DNA of 64,000 bases from Clostridium moniliforme (GTDB taxonomy: Bacteria; Bacillota; Clostridia; Clostridiales; Clostridiaceae): contig NZ_JAGGJZ010000003.1 of the NCBI RefSeq assembly GCF_017873235.1, forward strand, positions 186,001 through 250,000, given 5' to 3'. The notes under the pieces are model-generated. The model was not told the origin of the DNA, searched no databases, and saw nothing but the letters and a program-made list of their open reading frames with translations. Below, piece after piece: positions 26,707-35,493 of this stretch (the stretch's first letter is position 1; each line of letters starts with the position of its first letter). A program made the translations under genes and the position numbers.

Positions 26707-28233
26707 TCAAATTATATCATTAAATATTATTTGAACTGAGTTATTACCATCAAATTTAATTTCTTTTATTACTTCTTTTACAAAATTTTGTTTTTCTGTT
26801 ATTGGTAGTTCATTTAAAATAATTAATATATATTTAAGTTTAGTTTGAAAATAATCTAAAGAATAGTTCTGATTTTTATTTAACATTAAGTTTTTTTCTA
26901 AATTCATTATATTTTTATCTATGGTACGATTTTCATCACATATATTATTAATTTTATTATTAATTATTTTTAAAGCATCTCCATTTAAAATAGAAATTTT
27001 ATTAGTTAAAGAATCTATTTTAGATTTATTTGATTTTAGTTTATTTTTTAAATTTGCTAATTCTTTTTTATAATTATTATTATTTACATTAATATATTTA
27101 TTTAATAAATTTTTATTTAAAGAGATTTTTATTAAAACATCTAAAACTTTTTCTTCCAAAACAGAGGCTCTAATAGAGCTTGAATTACAATTTATTGATT
27201 TATTTTTTTTACCAGAACATTTAAAATAAAAAGACTTATCCCCATTTTTTTTAGTATAACTATAAGTTAAAAACATTTTACTACCACATTTACAGGTAAC
27301 TAAATGAGCTAAAAAAGAATTATTAGATATTCTAGGTCTACCAATTAAGGCTCGTTTTTTTAAGTTTTCATTTGCTTTTATCCAGGTTAGAGAATCAACG
27401 ATTCCTTCATGAACACTTACTGATACAAATTTATCAGGAGAATTATATAATTTCTTACCATTTCTTTTTGGTCTTCTTCCATAAGATAAAAATCCTTTCC
27501 CATTAATATCACCGTATACTTTATAACCTATATTTTCTAAATAATGTTTAGCCTCTAAATCTGATTTAATATAAGTTGGATTAGCAATTATATTAGAAAT
27601 TGTTTTACTACTTATATTTAGTTTTTTACCTATTTGATAAGTTGTAAAATTATCACTTGCAAGTTTAAATATTTTTTCTATTATTTCTTTTTTATTCTCT
27701 AATAACTTAAGATAAGTAATTTTTTTACCATTTATATATTTACTTTCACTAATATAGCCACTAGGAGGTGTACCACCGCTCCATCTTCCAAGTTTAGCAA
27801 GCTCATTCATATTATCTTTAATTCGTTCTCTTATATTTTCTCTCTCCATATCAGCAAAACCTGCAAGAATAGTCATCATCATTCTACCAATAGGAGTAGT
27901 AGCATCAAATCCTTCTGTTATACTTACTAATTTAATATTATTTTTTTCTAATTCATTGTATATATTAAAAAAATCAGTTATATTTCTAGCAATTCTATCT
28001 ATTTTATAAATTCCTATAATATCAAATTTCTTTAGTCTAGAGAATTTCATCATATTTTGAAAGGCAGGTCTATTAGTATTTCCACCACTAAATCCTTCAT
28101 CAACAAAGATTTCAAAGTTACAATTACTATATTTGTTAGAAAAATAATTTTTACATAAATTTATTTGATTTTTTATACTTTCTCCAGTATCAGTTTCTTT
28201 AGACTTCCTTGAATATATAGCAATTTTTTTCAT
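26707..28233 (-). CDS. Large serine recombinase of element 1
   Basis: 508 residues. Resolvase domain (1 to about 140) with catalytic Ser11 in YSRKS and IDRIARNITDF; Recombinase domain; zinc ribbon starting CKCGSK with a later CSGK...C pattern; then a long coiled coil (about 370-450). Its stop codon lies only eight bases from the left attachment core, typical of integrases that sit at the end of their element. It catalyses integration and, with a directionality factor, excision. AGGAGGTTA precedes the start. It differs clearly from the integrase of prophage 2. Confidence 0.93.
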   Translation of the reverse strand: MKKIAIYSRKSKETDTGESIKNQINLCKNYFSNKYSNCNFEIFVDEGFSGGNTNRPAFQNMMKFSRLKKFDIIGIYKIDRIARNITDFFNIYNELEKNNIKLVSITEGFDATTPIGRMMMTILAGFADMERENIRERIKDNMNELAKLGRWSGGTPPSGYISESKYINGKKITYLKLLENKKEIIEKIFKLASDNFTTYQIGKKLNISSKTISNIIANPTYIKSDLEAKHYLENIGYKVYGDINGKGFLSYGRRPKRNGKKLYNSPDKFVSVSVHEGIVDSLTWIKANENLKKRALIGRPRISNNSFLAHLVTCKCGSKMFLTYSYTKKNGDKSFYFKCSGKKNKSINCNSSSIRASVLEEKVLDVLIKISLNKNLLNKYINVNNNNYKKELANLKNKLKSNKSKIDSLTNKISILNGDALKIINNKINNICDENRTIDKNIMNLEKNLMLNKNQNYSLDYFQTKLKYILIILNELPITEKQNFVKEVIKEIKFDGNNSVQIIFNDII

Positions 28234-28373
28234 TTTAACCTCCTATTAGTAAAGTTTATTCTATTTTCAATAATTATATTATTAAAAAATTTTAGTCTAA
28301 ATTAGTAACAAAATATAAAAATAATCATAATATAATTAATATTAAAAGATTTATTTTAGGAGTAATAATATTT

Positions 28374-28517
28374 ATGAAAAGAGAGCTAAATGTTAATTAT
28401 GTATTTTTAAAAAATACAAATTTAATATTTACAAAAGCATTATTAAATATATATGAAAGAAATAAAGAATATATTGATAAAAGATTTTTAGAATTAAAAA
28501 ATAAAGAAAATATATAG
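28374..28517 (+). CDS. 47-residue ORF in element 1, possible directionality factor
   Basis: ATG 28374 after TTTTAGGAGTAA, ending TAG 28515-28517 within the arm of a long hairpin. The protein is basic and helical (TKALLNIYERNKEYIDKRF), with no membrane segment. It is divergent from the recombinase. Large serine recombinases need a small partner for excision, and such factors are often tiny and unrelated to each other, so this is a candidate by position only. Confidence 0.5.
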   Translation: MKRELNVNYVFLKNTNLIFTKALLNIYERNKEYIDKRFLELKNKENI

Positions 28518-28573
28518 AACTTATAAAAATAACACCCTACAAAAAATTGTAGGGTGTTATTTTTATAAGTTCT
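28516..28573. terminator. Perfect 27-bp hairpin, bidirectional terminator
   Basis: Arms 28516-28542 and 28547-28573 are perfectly complementary over 27 bases with loop AAAA; inner part CACCCTACAA / TTGTAGGGTG, with A/T tracts outward. It contains the stop of the 47-residue ORF in the left arm and touches the stop of the MFS gene at the right arm. Confidence 0.9.
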
Positions 28574-29939
28574 ATTCTGTTTTTGCTTCTTCTTCCTTTT
28601 CAGGTCTGTTATATTTTTTAGTAAATAATATTAGTAATACTATACTACATAATAAATATACTGTACCTGCTATATAGTAAGCTGTACCATAACCATCAGG
28701 AGTTGTAAATAAAACATATCTTCCAAATATTCCAGTCAAAATTCCAACTATAGAATTTGTAACTAAAATAAGAGAATTATATGCTGGAACTAAATTTTTT
28801 GGAACAAATGTTAATGGTAAAGAAAGTTCAATTGGACCAGAAGCATTTGCAATTCCAGATCTAAAGAATAGAATAATTCCAATTGCCCAAGAAACGTTAG
28901 CACCAAACATAGCACCATGTGGCATTATAAACATTATAGGAACACATAGTATTGTAGCTACTGCTATTGTAACTATTGCTCCTAATTTTTTCTCAAGCCA
29001 AGGAGTGCAAAAATATCCTAAAACCATTGCAATTGTTGAGAATGTTATTATTGTTGAAACAACACCTCTACTAATATGTAGAAAATCATTTAAATAAATT
29101 GGGAAATAAGGAGTTACAAGTAAAGCACCAAATCTTATAATACTAAATATAACTACCCACATAATGACATATTTATTTGCAAATAGTTTAAAGTCAAACT
29201 TTTTCTTAGATTTTCTTTCAGAAATTTCTGCTTCTGTTTCTTGATAGTCTTGAACTTGTTCTTTTAAGAAGAATAAAAAGAATAAAGAAATAATTGTTAA
29301 AATAACTGCTATCCATAAAACAAATTTATATGATGAAGTATAAGCTGATAATTGCATAGGATTTAATTCGTTTTGATGTTCAGATAAAAGAGCTGCTTGA
29401 TCATAGGAAATTTTTAAATTTTTACTAAATTTCCAAACAACTATTTTACCATTAAAAAATGTTAATATAGATTGGCTAATTAAATTACAGTACATTACTC
29501 TTGAGAACATAGATGTTCGTTCTTCTATAGGAGTATATGATGTAAACATTAAAGGGTATATACAATCATACATTGCAGCACCTATATTTATAAGAATATT
29601 AGCAATTAATATGATTGTTGGATTTTTACTATATATACATGCAAATAATCCTAATAATAAAATTATTGGTGATCCAATAGCTATTTTTTTATAACCAATT
29701 TTACTTGTAAATAATAATATAATGGCTATGGCAAATGTTGCTATTGATGCATAAGCTGGAAGGGCTTTAACTACATCTGGAACAGTGATGTTTAAGTAGG
29801 AAACGAAAGAATCATTTGTTATTCCTGTTACTGCACCCATAAAAATATAACTTATTATAAAAATAGCACAGTTATATTTCCATCTCTTATCCCAATTTTC
29901 ATCTTTGCTTGTTATTAAATTTAACAATGTATCGTTCAT
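28572..29939 (-). CDS. MFS transporter carried by element 1
   Basis: 455 residues, twelve predicted membrane segments with a charged central loop (about 215-235: ETEAEISERKSKKK) between segments six and seven, the normal major-facilitator layout. Substrate cannot be told from the sequence; the family spans sugar, peptide and drug transporters. CAAAGGAGGAATATT precedes the start. It is the only cargo gene of element 1, so its expression is what the element offers the host. Confidence 0.85.
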   Translation of the reverse strand: MNDTLLNLITSKDENWDKRWKYNCAIFIISYIFMGAVTGITNDSFVSYLNITVPDVVKALPAYASIATFAIAIILLFTSKIGYKKIAIGSPIILLLGLFACIYSKNPTIILIANILINIGAAMYDCIYPLMFTSYTPIEERTSMFSRVMYCNLISQSILTFFNGKIVVWKFSKNLKISYDQAALLSEHQNELNPMQLSAYTSSYKFVLWIAVILTIISLFFLFFLKEQVQDYQETEAEISERKSKKKFDFKLFANKYVIMWVVIFSIIRFGALLVTPYFPIYLNDFLHISRGVVSTIITFSTIAMVLGYFCTPWLEKKLGAIVTIAVATILCVPIMFIMPHGAMFGANVSWAIGIILFFRSGIANASGPIELSLPLTFVPKNLVPAYNSLILVTNSIVGILTGIFGRYVLFTTPDGYGTAYYIAGTVYLLCSIVLLILFTKKYNRPEKEEEAKTE

Positions 29940-30304
29940 TAATATTCCTCCTTTGTTTATGTATATGTTTACAATACAATAATAGTATTAATTTCCTTAA
30001 TAATCCACATTGATAAAAATACATTATTGAATTTTTTTATAATAATATAGATAATTAATTAAAAAAAACTAGTTATTTATCTTAAATAATAAATAAAAGT
30101 ATATATTAAGATGAATTTTAATAAACTTTGTATTTTAAGTAATAAATTTGAACAAATTAAAAATTAAAATATATTGATTTTTTACCTATAATATGCTTAT
30201 AAAAAAGATAATTAAAATGAAAAAAAATAATAAATTTAGTAAATTTTTTGTGATATTATATTAATAAAATTTACTAAATTTTAATGTAATTTTAAGTAAG
30301 TAGC
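29940..30304. other. Upstream region of the MFS gene with a perfect inverted repeat
   Basis: 365 very AT-rich bases without a gene. AAATTTAGTAAATTTT (30232-30247) and AAAATTTACTAAATTT (30266-30281) are perfect 16-base inverted arms, 18 bases apart, ending 24 bases before the right core. This could be a regulator site or a recombinase arm site. No clear promoter was pinned down. Confidence 0.55.
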
Positions 30305-30311
30305 TGTTGCA
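30305..30311. repeat. Right attachment core of element 1
   Basis: TGTTGCA; element sequence AAGTAGC leads into it and host coding sequence GCAGCCATAACTGCA follows in frame. Confidence 0.8.
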
Positions 30312-31056
30312 GCAGCCATAACTGCAAAAAAAGCAGGAGCTGAAGTATTATTATTTGAAAAGACAGATTTACTTCTTGGACTTGGAAATGTGGGAGGTAT
30401 AATGAGAAACAATGGAAGATTTACAGCTTCAGAAGAACTTATAGCTTTAGGCGCAGGGGATTTAATAAAAATAACTGATGAAAATTCAAGACATAAAAAT
30501 ATAGATTTTCCAGGACACAAGCATGCAAGCCTTTATGATGTAAATATAATAGAAGGAGCAGTAAAGGAATATTTAAAAGATCTAGGAATAGAAATTTTTA
30601 TGGAAACTCGTGTTAAAGATGTAGATTTTGATGGTAAGAAAATTAAAGGAATAATTTTAGCAGATGATACTTATATTTCAGGAGATGTATTTGTAGAGAC
30701 AACTGGATCAACAGGACCTATGGGTAATTGTTTAAGATATGGAAATGGATGTTCAATGTGCATTTTAAGATGCCCAGCTTTTGGTCCAAGAATAAGTGTA
30801 AGTGAAAGATGTAATGTTAGAGATATTCAAGGAGAAAGAAATGGTGATGAACTTGGTGCCTTTTCAGGATCTTGTAAGCTTACAAAGGAAAGTTTATCAA
30901 AAGATTTAAGGGAAGAGTTAGATAAAAATGGAGTAGTAATATTAAAAATTCCTAAGGAAGATATTAATTATGATAAATTAAATAGTAAAGTATGTCAGCA
31001 ATATGCATTGAGAGAGTTTGCTGAAAATATAATATTACTTGATACTGGACATGCCG
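30306..31056 (+). pseudogene. FAD-dependent oxidoreductase, middle fragment
   Basis: Open frame continuous with the 26658 fragment once element 1 is removed. Encodes ITAKKAGAEVLLFEKTDLL (end of the Rossmann unit with its acidic residue), then the GNVGGIMRNNGRFTA segment of FAD-dependent oxidoreductases, a CSMCILRCPAFGPR Cys cluster, and NIILLDTGHA. After about 31047-31056 coding similarity stops and sequence continues into prophage 2. The 3' part must lie beyond the right end of prophage 2, outside the window. Partner of the electron-transfer subunit upstream. Confidence 0.85.
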
Positions 31057-32753
31057 TGTACGTAAAAGGACAACTTTTCAAGCTGCCTTTTACAACTACT
31101 ATCTAAATTTAAAGGACTTATCTTTTCAATAGATCCAACAAAATTAATTTTTATTTTATATTTATTATCATCTTCTTTATAATAATAAATACTATCTATT
31201 AATGCATTTATTATTTGTTTTTGTTCTTCATGACTAATTTTATCAATAAAGGAACATTTATTCAATAAAGATTCTATAAAAGATATTTCTAGTGATGAAT
31301 TTTCTATTTTAATTTTTTCTTTATTTAAAGTTTCTATTTTATTTTCTATATCAATACATTCCTTCTTTAAGATAGAAATTTTCTCAAATAATATATCTGT
31401 TAAGAGATTTTTGTCATCATGAGAAAGTTTATCTACTAAAATATTAATTTGTTGTTTTTTATCTTCTAATGACTTATTTAAAGAAAGTAGTTCTATAGAT
31501 TTATTAGCTTCTTTTTTATATTTTATTTTCACAGAATTTATAAACTCTTTTTTATTATAGCTTAAATCTTTTAAGGCTTTTAAAACTAAAGATTCTATTT
31601 CAGATAACTTTACATTATCAATACTACATAAAGCTTTTCTTGATTTTTTCTTTAAGGAGCATACATAATAAAATAACTTTTCTCCAGTTTTAACTGATGT
31701 CTTTCCATGTTGTATAATCATACGGCTACCACAATTTCCACAATATAATTTTCCAACTAAAAGAGCATTATGAGTTTTACCTAATCTAGGAAATGTAGAT
31801 TTATTTTTATCAAATTGTAATTGAACTTTAAGCCAAAGTTTATCATCTAAATATCCAATTACATTACTTACAGAAGCAATACGTTCAGATATATCTTTAT
31901 TTGCTTTAGTAAGTTTACCTTTCTTGACTATACTTTCAGTTTTATTATAAGTTAATAGAGAGTGAATATTATCTGGTTCACCATATATGGTCCAGTTATT
32001 ATTTTTAAGATAAGTAGTCACGTTTTCTGTTGATTTAACATATATAGGATTTTGTAAAATGATTTTCAATGTACTTTTTTCAAATAACTTTCCACTATGA
32101 GATCTTATGTTATTTTCATGAGTATATACTTCTAATTTATGAAGGCTACCAAGCTCTAAATATTTTTCATATAAAAATTTAACAAACTCAATTTCTTTTT
32201 CATCATGCTCTAATATAGTTTGTTGTCTTTTAACTCCATTATCATCTAAGTAAAATGTTTTTTTAGATTTAAATCCTACTGGTATTTTACCACCTGTCCA
32301 CTTACCATTCTTAGCCATCTCAAGCATATTATCTTTAATACGTTCAGCTATAGTTTCTCTTTCTAATTGAGCGAATACAGAAGCAATATAGATCATAGCT
32401 CTACCCATAGGAGTTGAAGTATCAAATTGTTCTTTTATAGAAATAAAATCAACTTTATATTCTTGTAAAGTATCAAGAACAGAAGAGAAGTCAGAAACAT
32501 TTCTACTGATTCTATCTAATCTATAGCAAATTAATAAATTTATTTTTTTATGTTTAATATCGTTCATTAATTGTTTAAATTGAGGTCTATTTATATTTCC
32601 ACCACTAAAGCCTTCATCTTCATATATAATGAATTCAACATCTTTAGAAATAAAGTTCTTAACATGCTCTTTGCACATTTCTATTTGATTTTCTATTGAA
32701 TCACCTTTACCAGTAAACTTTGATTTCCTTGAATATATAGCTACCTTTTTCAA
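31035..32753 (-). CDS. int: Large serine integrase of prophage 2
   Basis: 572 residues. Resolvase domain with Ser11 in YSRKS and CYRLDRISRNVSDFSS; Recombinase domain; zinc ribbon with YCGNCGSRM and a later YYVCS; coiled coil near residues 385-510. The final 20 residues extend across the junction into DNA shared with the host gene, as is common for integrases at the end of a prophage. It shares domain order with the element 1 recombinase, but the sequences differ through most of the length. AAGGAGGGAT precedes the start. Confidence 0.95.
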   Translation of the reverse strand: MKKVAIYSRKSKFTGKGDSIENQIEMCKEHVKNFISKDVEFIIYEDEGFSGGNINRPQFKQLMNDIKHKKINLLICYRLDRISRNVSDFSSVLDTLQEYKVDFISIKEQFDTSTPMGRAMIYIASVFAQLERETIAERIKDNMLEMAKNGKWTGGKIPVGFKSKKTFYLDDNGVKRQQTILEHDEKEIEFVKFLYEKYLELGSLHKLEVYTHENNIRSHSGKLFEKSTLKIILQNPIYVKSTENVTTYLKNNNWTIYGEPDNIHSLLTYNKTESIVKKGKLTKANKDISERIASVSNVIGYLDDKLWLKVQLQFDKNKSTFPRLGKTHNALLVGKLYCGNCGSRMIIQHGKTSVKTGEKLFYYVCSLKKKSRKALCSIDNVKLSEIESLVLKALKDLSYNKKEFINSVKIKYKKEANKSIELLSLNKSLEDKKQQINILVDKLSHDDKNLLTDILFEKISILKKECIDIENKIETLNKEKIKIENSSLEISFIESLLNKCSFIDKISHEEQKQIINALIDSIYYYKEDDNKYKIKINFVGSIEKISPLNLDSSCKRQLEKLSFYVHGMSSIK

Positions 32754-32858
32754 ATTAATCCCTCCTTATAAAATTATATTGTAAAGTATTAGAATTTATT
32801 TACGAATATATGTTCTTATATATTTAAAAAATAAACAGTTAAATAATTAACTGCTATT

Positions 32859-33329
32859 TTATAAAGCTTTACCAATAAATAGATTTGGTATGAAATAAAT
32901 TAAATAATTATCTATTTGATACATAACTCCATATTTATTTCTATAGTAGTCAATAGCTTCTTGTAAATATTCTTCTGTAACTCCTAGATATTCAGCTATT
33001 TCAAATCGTCCAACGCATCCATCTTTGAAAGCTTCGATTAAGCCAATTAAACCAACATTTCTATCATAACCATACCGTCTAGCTACAATTTCTTGTTTTT
33101 TATTTTCTATTTTATCTTGATCAGATATATCACCATAATTTAATTTATAATGACCAAATTCCTCAGCTAATATGCAATATTTATCTTTTACATTCATTCT
33201 ACTATTCAATATAATTACATTATTTATACATTTACCACATGGGGCATCAATTCCTAAGTCTATTTCGAGAATTTCAACTCCCTGTTTATTTACTTCATTT
33301 AATAAATTTTCATATTTAGTCATATGCAT
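32859..33329 (-). CDS. ImmA/IrrE-like metallopeptidase
   Basis: 156 residues. The zinc-peptidase motif appears as LAEEFGHYKLNYGD, the EExGH form common in phage ImmA proteins. The C-terminal region has a helix-turn pattern EIAEYLGVTEEYLQEAI. ImmA-type proteases cleave or inactivate the CI repressor to trigger induction, and the CI gene lies immediately upstream in the same operon (14 bases apart). The start could be Met1 or Met3. Confidence 0.85.
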   Translation of the reverse strand: MHMTKYENLLNEVNKQGVEILEIDLGIDAPCGKCINNVIILNSRMNVKDKYCILAEEFGHYKLNYGDISDQDKIENKKQEIVARRYGYDRNVGLIGLIEAFKDGCVGRFEIAEYLGVTEEYLQEAIDYYRNKYGVMYQIDNYLIYFIPNLFIGKAL

Positions 33330-33343
33330 ACCAATCCAATCAA

Positions 33344-33820
33344 TTATTTTCTTTTATTTAAAAATTCATTGATTTTTTTATTCATAATATCTTTTTCTTC
33401 ATCAGTTAAGTTATCATCATGACAAGCAACTAAATAAGGTTCAAAATCTTCTGTTTCATTTGTAGCAGAAATGTCATTATTTATAGAACTAAATTTAGGA
33501 TTATCTATTAAATCTTTTGTATAGGTAAATACTTTCTTTTTACCTAGATCATTTAGTTTTCTTAAATCTTCTAAATGTTGCTGTTCTTCTTCTGAATAGT
33601 TATTAATATTTTTAGATATATTTTCTAATGGTTCAAATGTTTTTACATCAATATTTAAAACATCACATATTTTAATTATTCTATCAACTGCCATTCCACC
33701 AATACCTTTATCTAATGCACTTGTTAAAGTTGTGCTTGGAATTTCTACTATTTTAGAAAATTCACGAATACTATTATATTTACTTAAAATTATATGTTTA
33801 AGTTTTTCCGTTTTATTCAT
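33344..33820 (-). CDS. Phage CI-like repressor
   Basis: 158 residues. N-terminal helix-turn-helix: SIREFSKIVEIPSTTLTSAL, with GGMAVDRIIKICDVLNI after it, a Cro/CI-type domain. The C-terminal half is acidic and helical with no LexA-type Ser/Lys protease, which fits removal by the ImmA-like protease rather than self-cleavage. Probably binds the ACGAAAT sites in the divergent region to keep the prophage silent. AAAGGAG precedes the start. Confidence 0.88.
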   Translation of the reverse strand: MNKTEKLKHIILSKYNSIREFSKIVEIPSTTLTSALDKGIGGMAVDRIIKICDVLNIDVKTFEPLENISKNINNYSEEEQQHLEDLRKLNDLGKKKVFTYTKDLIDNPKFSSINNDISATNETEDFEPYLVACHDDNLTDEEKDIMNKKINEFLNKRK

Positions 33821-33868
33821 AATTAAAGAACTCCTTTCTTTCTGTAAATAAATAATAACATTCTATAC

Positions 33869-33987
33869 ACGAAATATCAAGAAAAATAAACGAAATATCG
33901 TATGAAAATAAATAAAATCATAAAAAAATAAAAAAAATAATTGACTTAAAACGAAATTTAGTTTAATATGAACTCAACGAACGAAAT
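33869..33987. promoter_or_regulatory. Repressor operator region between cI and cro
   Basis: ACGAAAT occurs four times: 33869, 33890, 33951 and 33981. The first two are 21 bases apart; the second reads ACGAAATATCGT, a near-palindrome. The third lies within the lytic promoter spacer. This is the pattern expected for CI/Cro binding sites. Confidence 0.7.
33941..33969 (+). promoter_or_regulatory. Lytic promoter for cro and the early genes
   Basis: TTGACT at 33941-33946 and TAATAT at 33964-33969 with a 17-base spacer. An ACGAAAT site lies in the spacer, so repressor binding would block RNA polymerase. Transcription would start about 35 bases before the cro ATG. Confidence 0.8.
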
Positions 33988-34010
33988 AACGTTCAGAAGG
34001 AGGTGGTTAA

Positions 34011-34229
34011 ATGTATTGTAATTTAGAAGCAGAAATTGCTAGAAAAAAAATTAAAAAGCCTATAATAGCTTCAGCTATAGGAAGAACATACAACACTTTA
34101 AATCTTAAGATAGCTGGCAAATATCCTTTCACTTATGATGAGGCATTAATAATTCAAGAAAAATTTTTCCCAGAAGTTGATTTTAAGGAGTTATTTAAAA
34201 AAACAGAATTGCAAACAAATGCTAGTTAG
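34011..34229 (+). CDS. Cro-like HTH protein (DUF739-like)
   Basis: 72 residues. An HTH order KPIIASAIGRTYNTLNLKIAG, followed by FTYDEALIIQEKFFPEVDF, is typical of small phage Cro/DUF739 regulators. First gene of the rightward operon, with AGAAGGAGGTGG before ATG 34011. Competes with CI at the operator region upstream. Confidence 0.8.
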   Translation: MYCNLEAEIARKKIKKPIIASAIGRTYNTLNLKIAGKYPFTYDEALIIQEKFFPEVDFKELFKKTELQTNAS

Positions 34230-34240
34230 GAGGATAAACA

Positions 34241-34993
34241 ATGAATAATTTAATTATTTTAGAAGAAAGAGAAGTATTAGGAAAAGATTTTAAAATTTAT
34301 GGAACAAAAGAAAATCCATTATTTTTAGCAAAAGATGTTGCTAATTGGATTGAACATAGTAGAGCATCAGAAATGTTAAAGAGTATTGATGAAGAAGAAA
34401 AGCTGATGCAAACAATCTTTGCATCAGGTCAAAATAGAGAAATGTGGTTTTTAACAGAAGATGGACTTTATGAGGTATTAATGCAAAGCAGAAAACCAAT
34501 AGCAAAACAATTCAAAAAAGAAGTTAAAAAAATACTTAAGCAAATAAGAAAGACAGGTGGTTATATTCCTTTAGAAGATGAAATGGATGACGAAGAGTTT
34601 ATGGCGAGAGCTTTAGAAGTTGCACATAGAACTTTAAAAAAGAAAGAAGAACTTTTGAAAACTAAGACAAAAGAACTTGAAGAAAAAAATAGATTCTTAA
34701 ATCAAATATCAGCAAGTTCAAATTCTATTTTAGTTAGAGATGTAGCACATTTAGTAACTAAGCAAAATATAAAAATTGGAGAAAAGAGGCTTTGGAACAA
34801 ACTTAGGGAATGGGGTCTTATTCAAAAAGGTTCAACTAAACCAATGCAAAGAGCTTTAGAGCAAGGACTATTTGAAAAATCAGAGTTTATAATTCAGAGA
34901 AGTCATGGAGTAGAAACTAAATATACAACTAGGGTAACTGGTAAAGGGCAAGTTTATATAATAAATAAGCTTATTAAAGAAATTAATTCATAA
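34241..34993 (+). CDS. Phage antirepressor (BRO-N plus KilAC)
   Basis: 250 residues. N-terminal BRO domain (about 10-105) shows LFLAKDVANWIEHSRASEML, WFLTEDGLYEVLMQSRKPIA and FKKEVKKILKQIRKTGGY. A coiled linker leads to a C-terminal KilAC domain with ISVRDVAHLV-like SILVRDVAHLV and RLWNKLREWGLIQKGSTKP. Such proteins counter the CI repressor and help lytic growth. GGAGGATAAACA precedes ATG 34241. Confidence 0.9.
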   Translation: MNNLIILEEREVLGKDFKIYGTKENPLFLAKDVANWIEHSRASEMLKSIDEEEKLMQTIFASGQNREMWFLTEDGLYEVLMQSRKPIAKQFKKEVKKILKQIRKTGGYIPLEDEMDDEEFMARALEVAHRTLKKKEELLKTKTKELEEKNRFLNQISASSNSILVRDVAHLVTKQNIKIGEKRLWNKLREWGLIQKGSTKPMQRALEQGLFEKSEFIIQRSHGVETKYTTRVTGKGQVYIINKLIKEINS

Positions 34994-35068
34994 GCAAGAT
35001 AAATATTAATAGTAACCAAAATGGTTATTAATCATAAAATATATAGAAAAAATTTTAGGTGTGATTTT

Positions 35069-35227
35069 ATGGCAAAGAAAATTTATGAAGTTGAACTAAA
35101 CTTCCCTAAGGATATGGACGAGCTTGAAAAGAAAATGTCAGAGGTTTTAGCAGATGTAGTATATAAAAAGTTTGGATCAGAAGGAAGTATGAGAATAGTT
35201 GAAGGACTAGAAAAAAACTTAGATTAG
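35069..35227 (+). CDS. Small early protein, 52 residues
   Basis: Starts at ATG 35069 after TAGGTGTGATTTT; an upstream in-frame Met lacks a ribosome site. The protein has a strand then an acidic amphipathic helix (KKIYEVELNFPKDMDELEKK). Not recognised. Confidence 0.55.
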   Translation: MAKKIYEVELNFPKDMDELEKKMSEVLADVVYKKFGSEGSMRIVEGLEKNLD

Positions 35228-35294
35228 AAAGTGATGTGGAGTAATCCACTAAACACTTTATTAACATAACTAAAAGTAAGTTAAGGAGGTAGTA

Positions 35295-35480
35295 ATGAAA
35301 ATAATAAAATATTTAATTTTATTAGTGGTTATATCCTTGCAACTAACAACATTCTGTTTAGCAGCTAGTAAGTTTATTTTAACTAATAAAAGGAAAGAGA
35401 AATTAGAGTTTTTAATAATGGCTCTAAGTGGATTAGTAGGATTTATATTATTTACTAATCCAGTAATGTATTTAATTTAA
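35295..35480 (+). CDS. Small two-pass membrane protein
   Basis: 61 residues, two hydrophobic segments (KYLILLVVISLQLTTFCLAA and FLIMALSGLVGFILF) around a basic loop TNKRKEK. AAGGAGGTAGTA precedes ATG 35295. Unknown early phage membrane protein; superinfection exclusion is one possible role but is only a guess. Confidence 0.6.
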   Translation: MKIIKYLILLVVISLQLTTFCLAASKFILTNKRKEKLEFLIMALSGLVGFILFTNPVMYLI

Positions 35481-35493
35481 GGAGGGATTAAAA

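Larger units (their letters stand above)
26693..30311. mobile_element. Element 1: 3.6-kb serine-recombinase element in the FAD oxidoreductase gene
   Basis: Bounded by the seven-base core TGTTGCA at 26693-26699 and 30305-30311. Between the copies lie a large serine recombinase reading inward from the left end, a 47-residue ORF, and an MFS transporter, with a 16-base perfect inverted repeat close to the right end. Removing one core plus the interior restores the host reading frame exactly. No transfer, replication or phage structural genes are present, so it moves or excises by recombinase alone or with help from other elements. Confidence 0.88.

Noticed and set aside
28572-29939. Tetracycline or other drug resistance determinant
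   Set aside because: It is a clear MFS protein, but I see no sequence feature that specifies a drug substrate.
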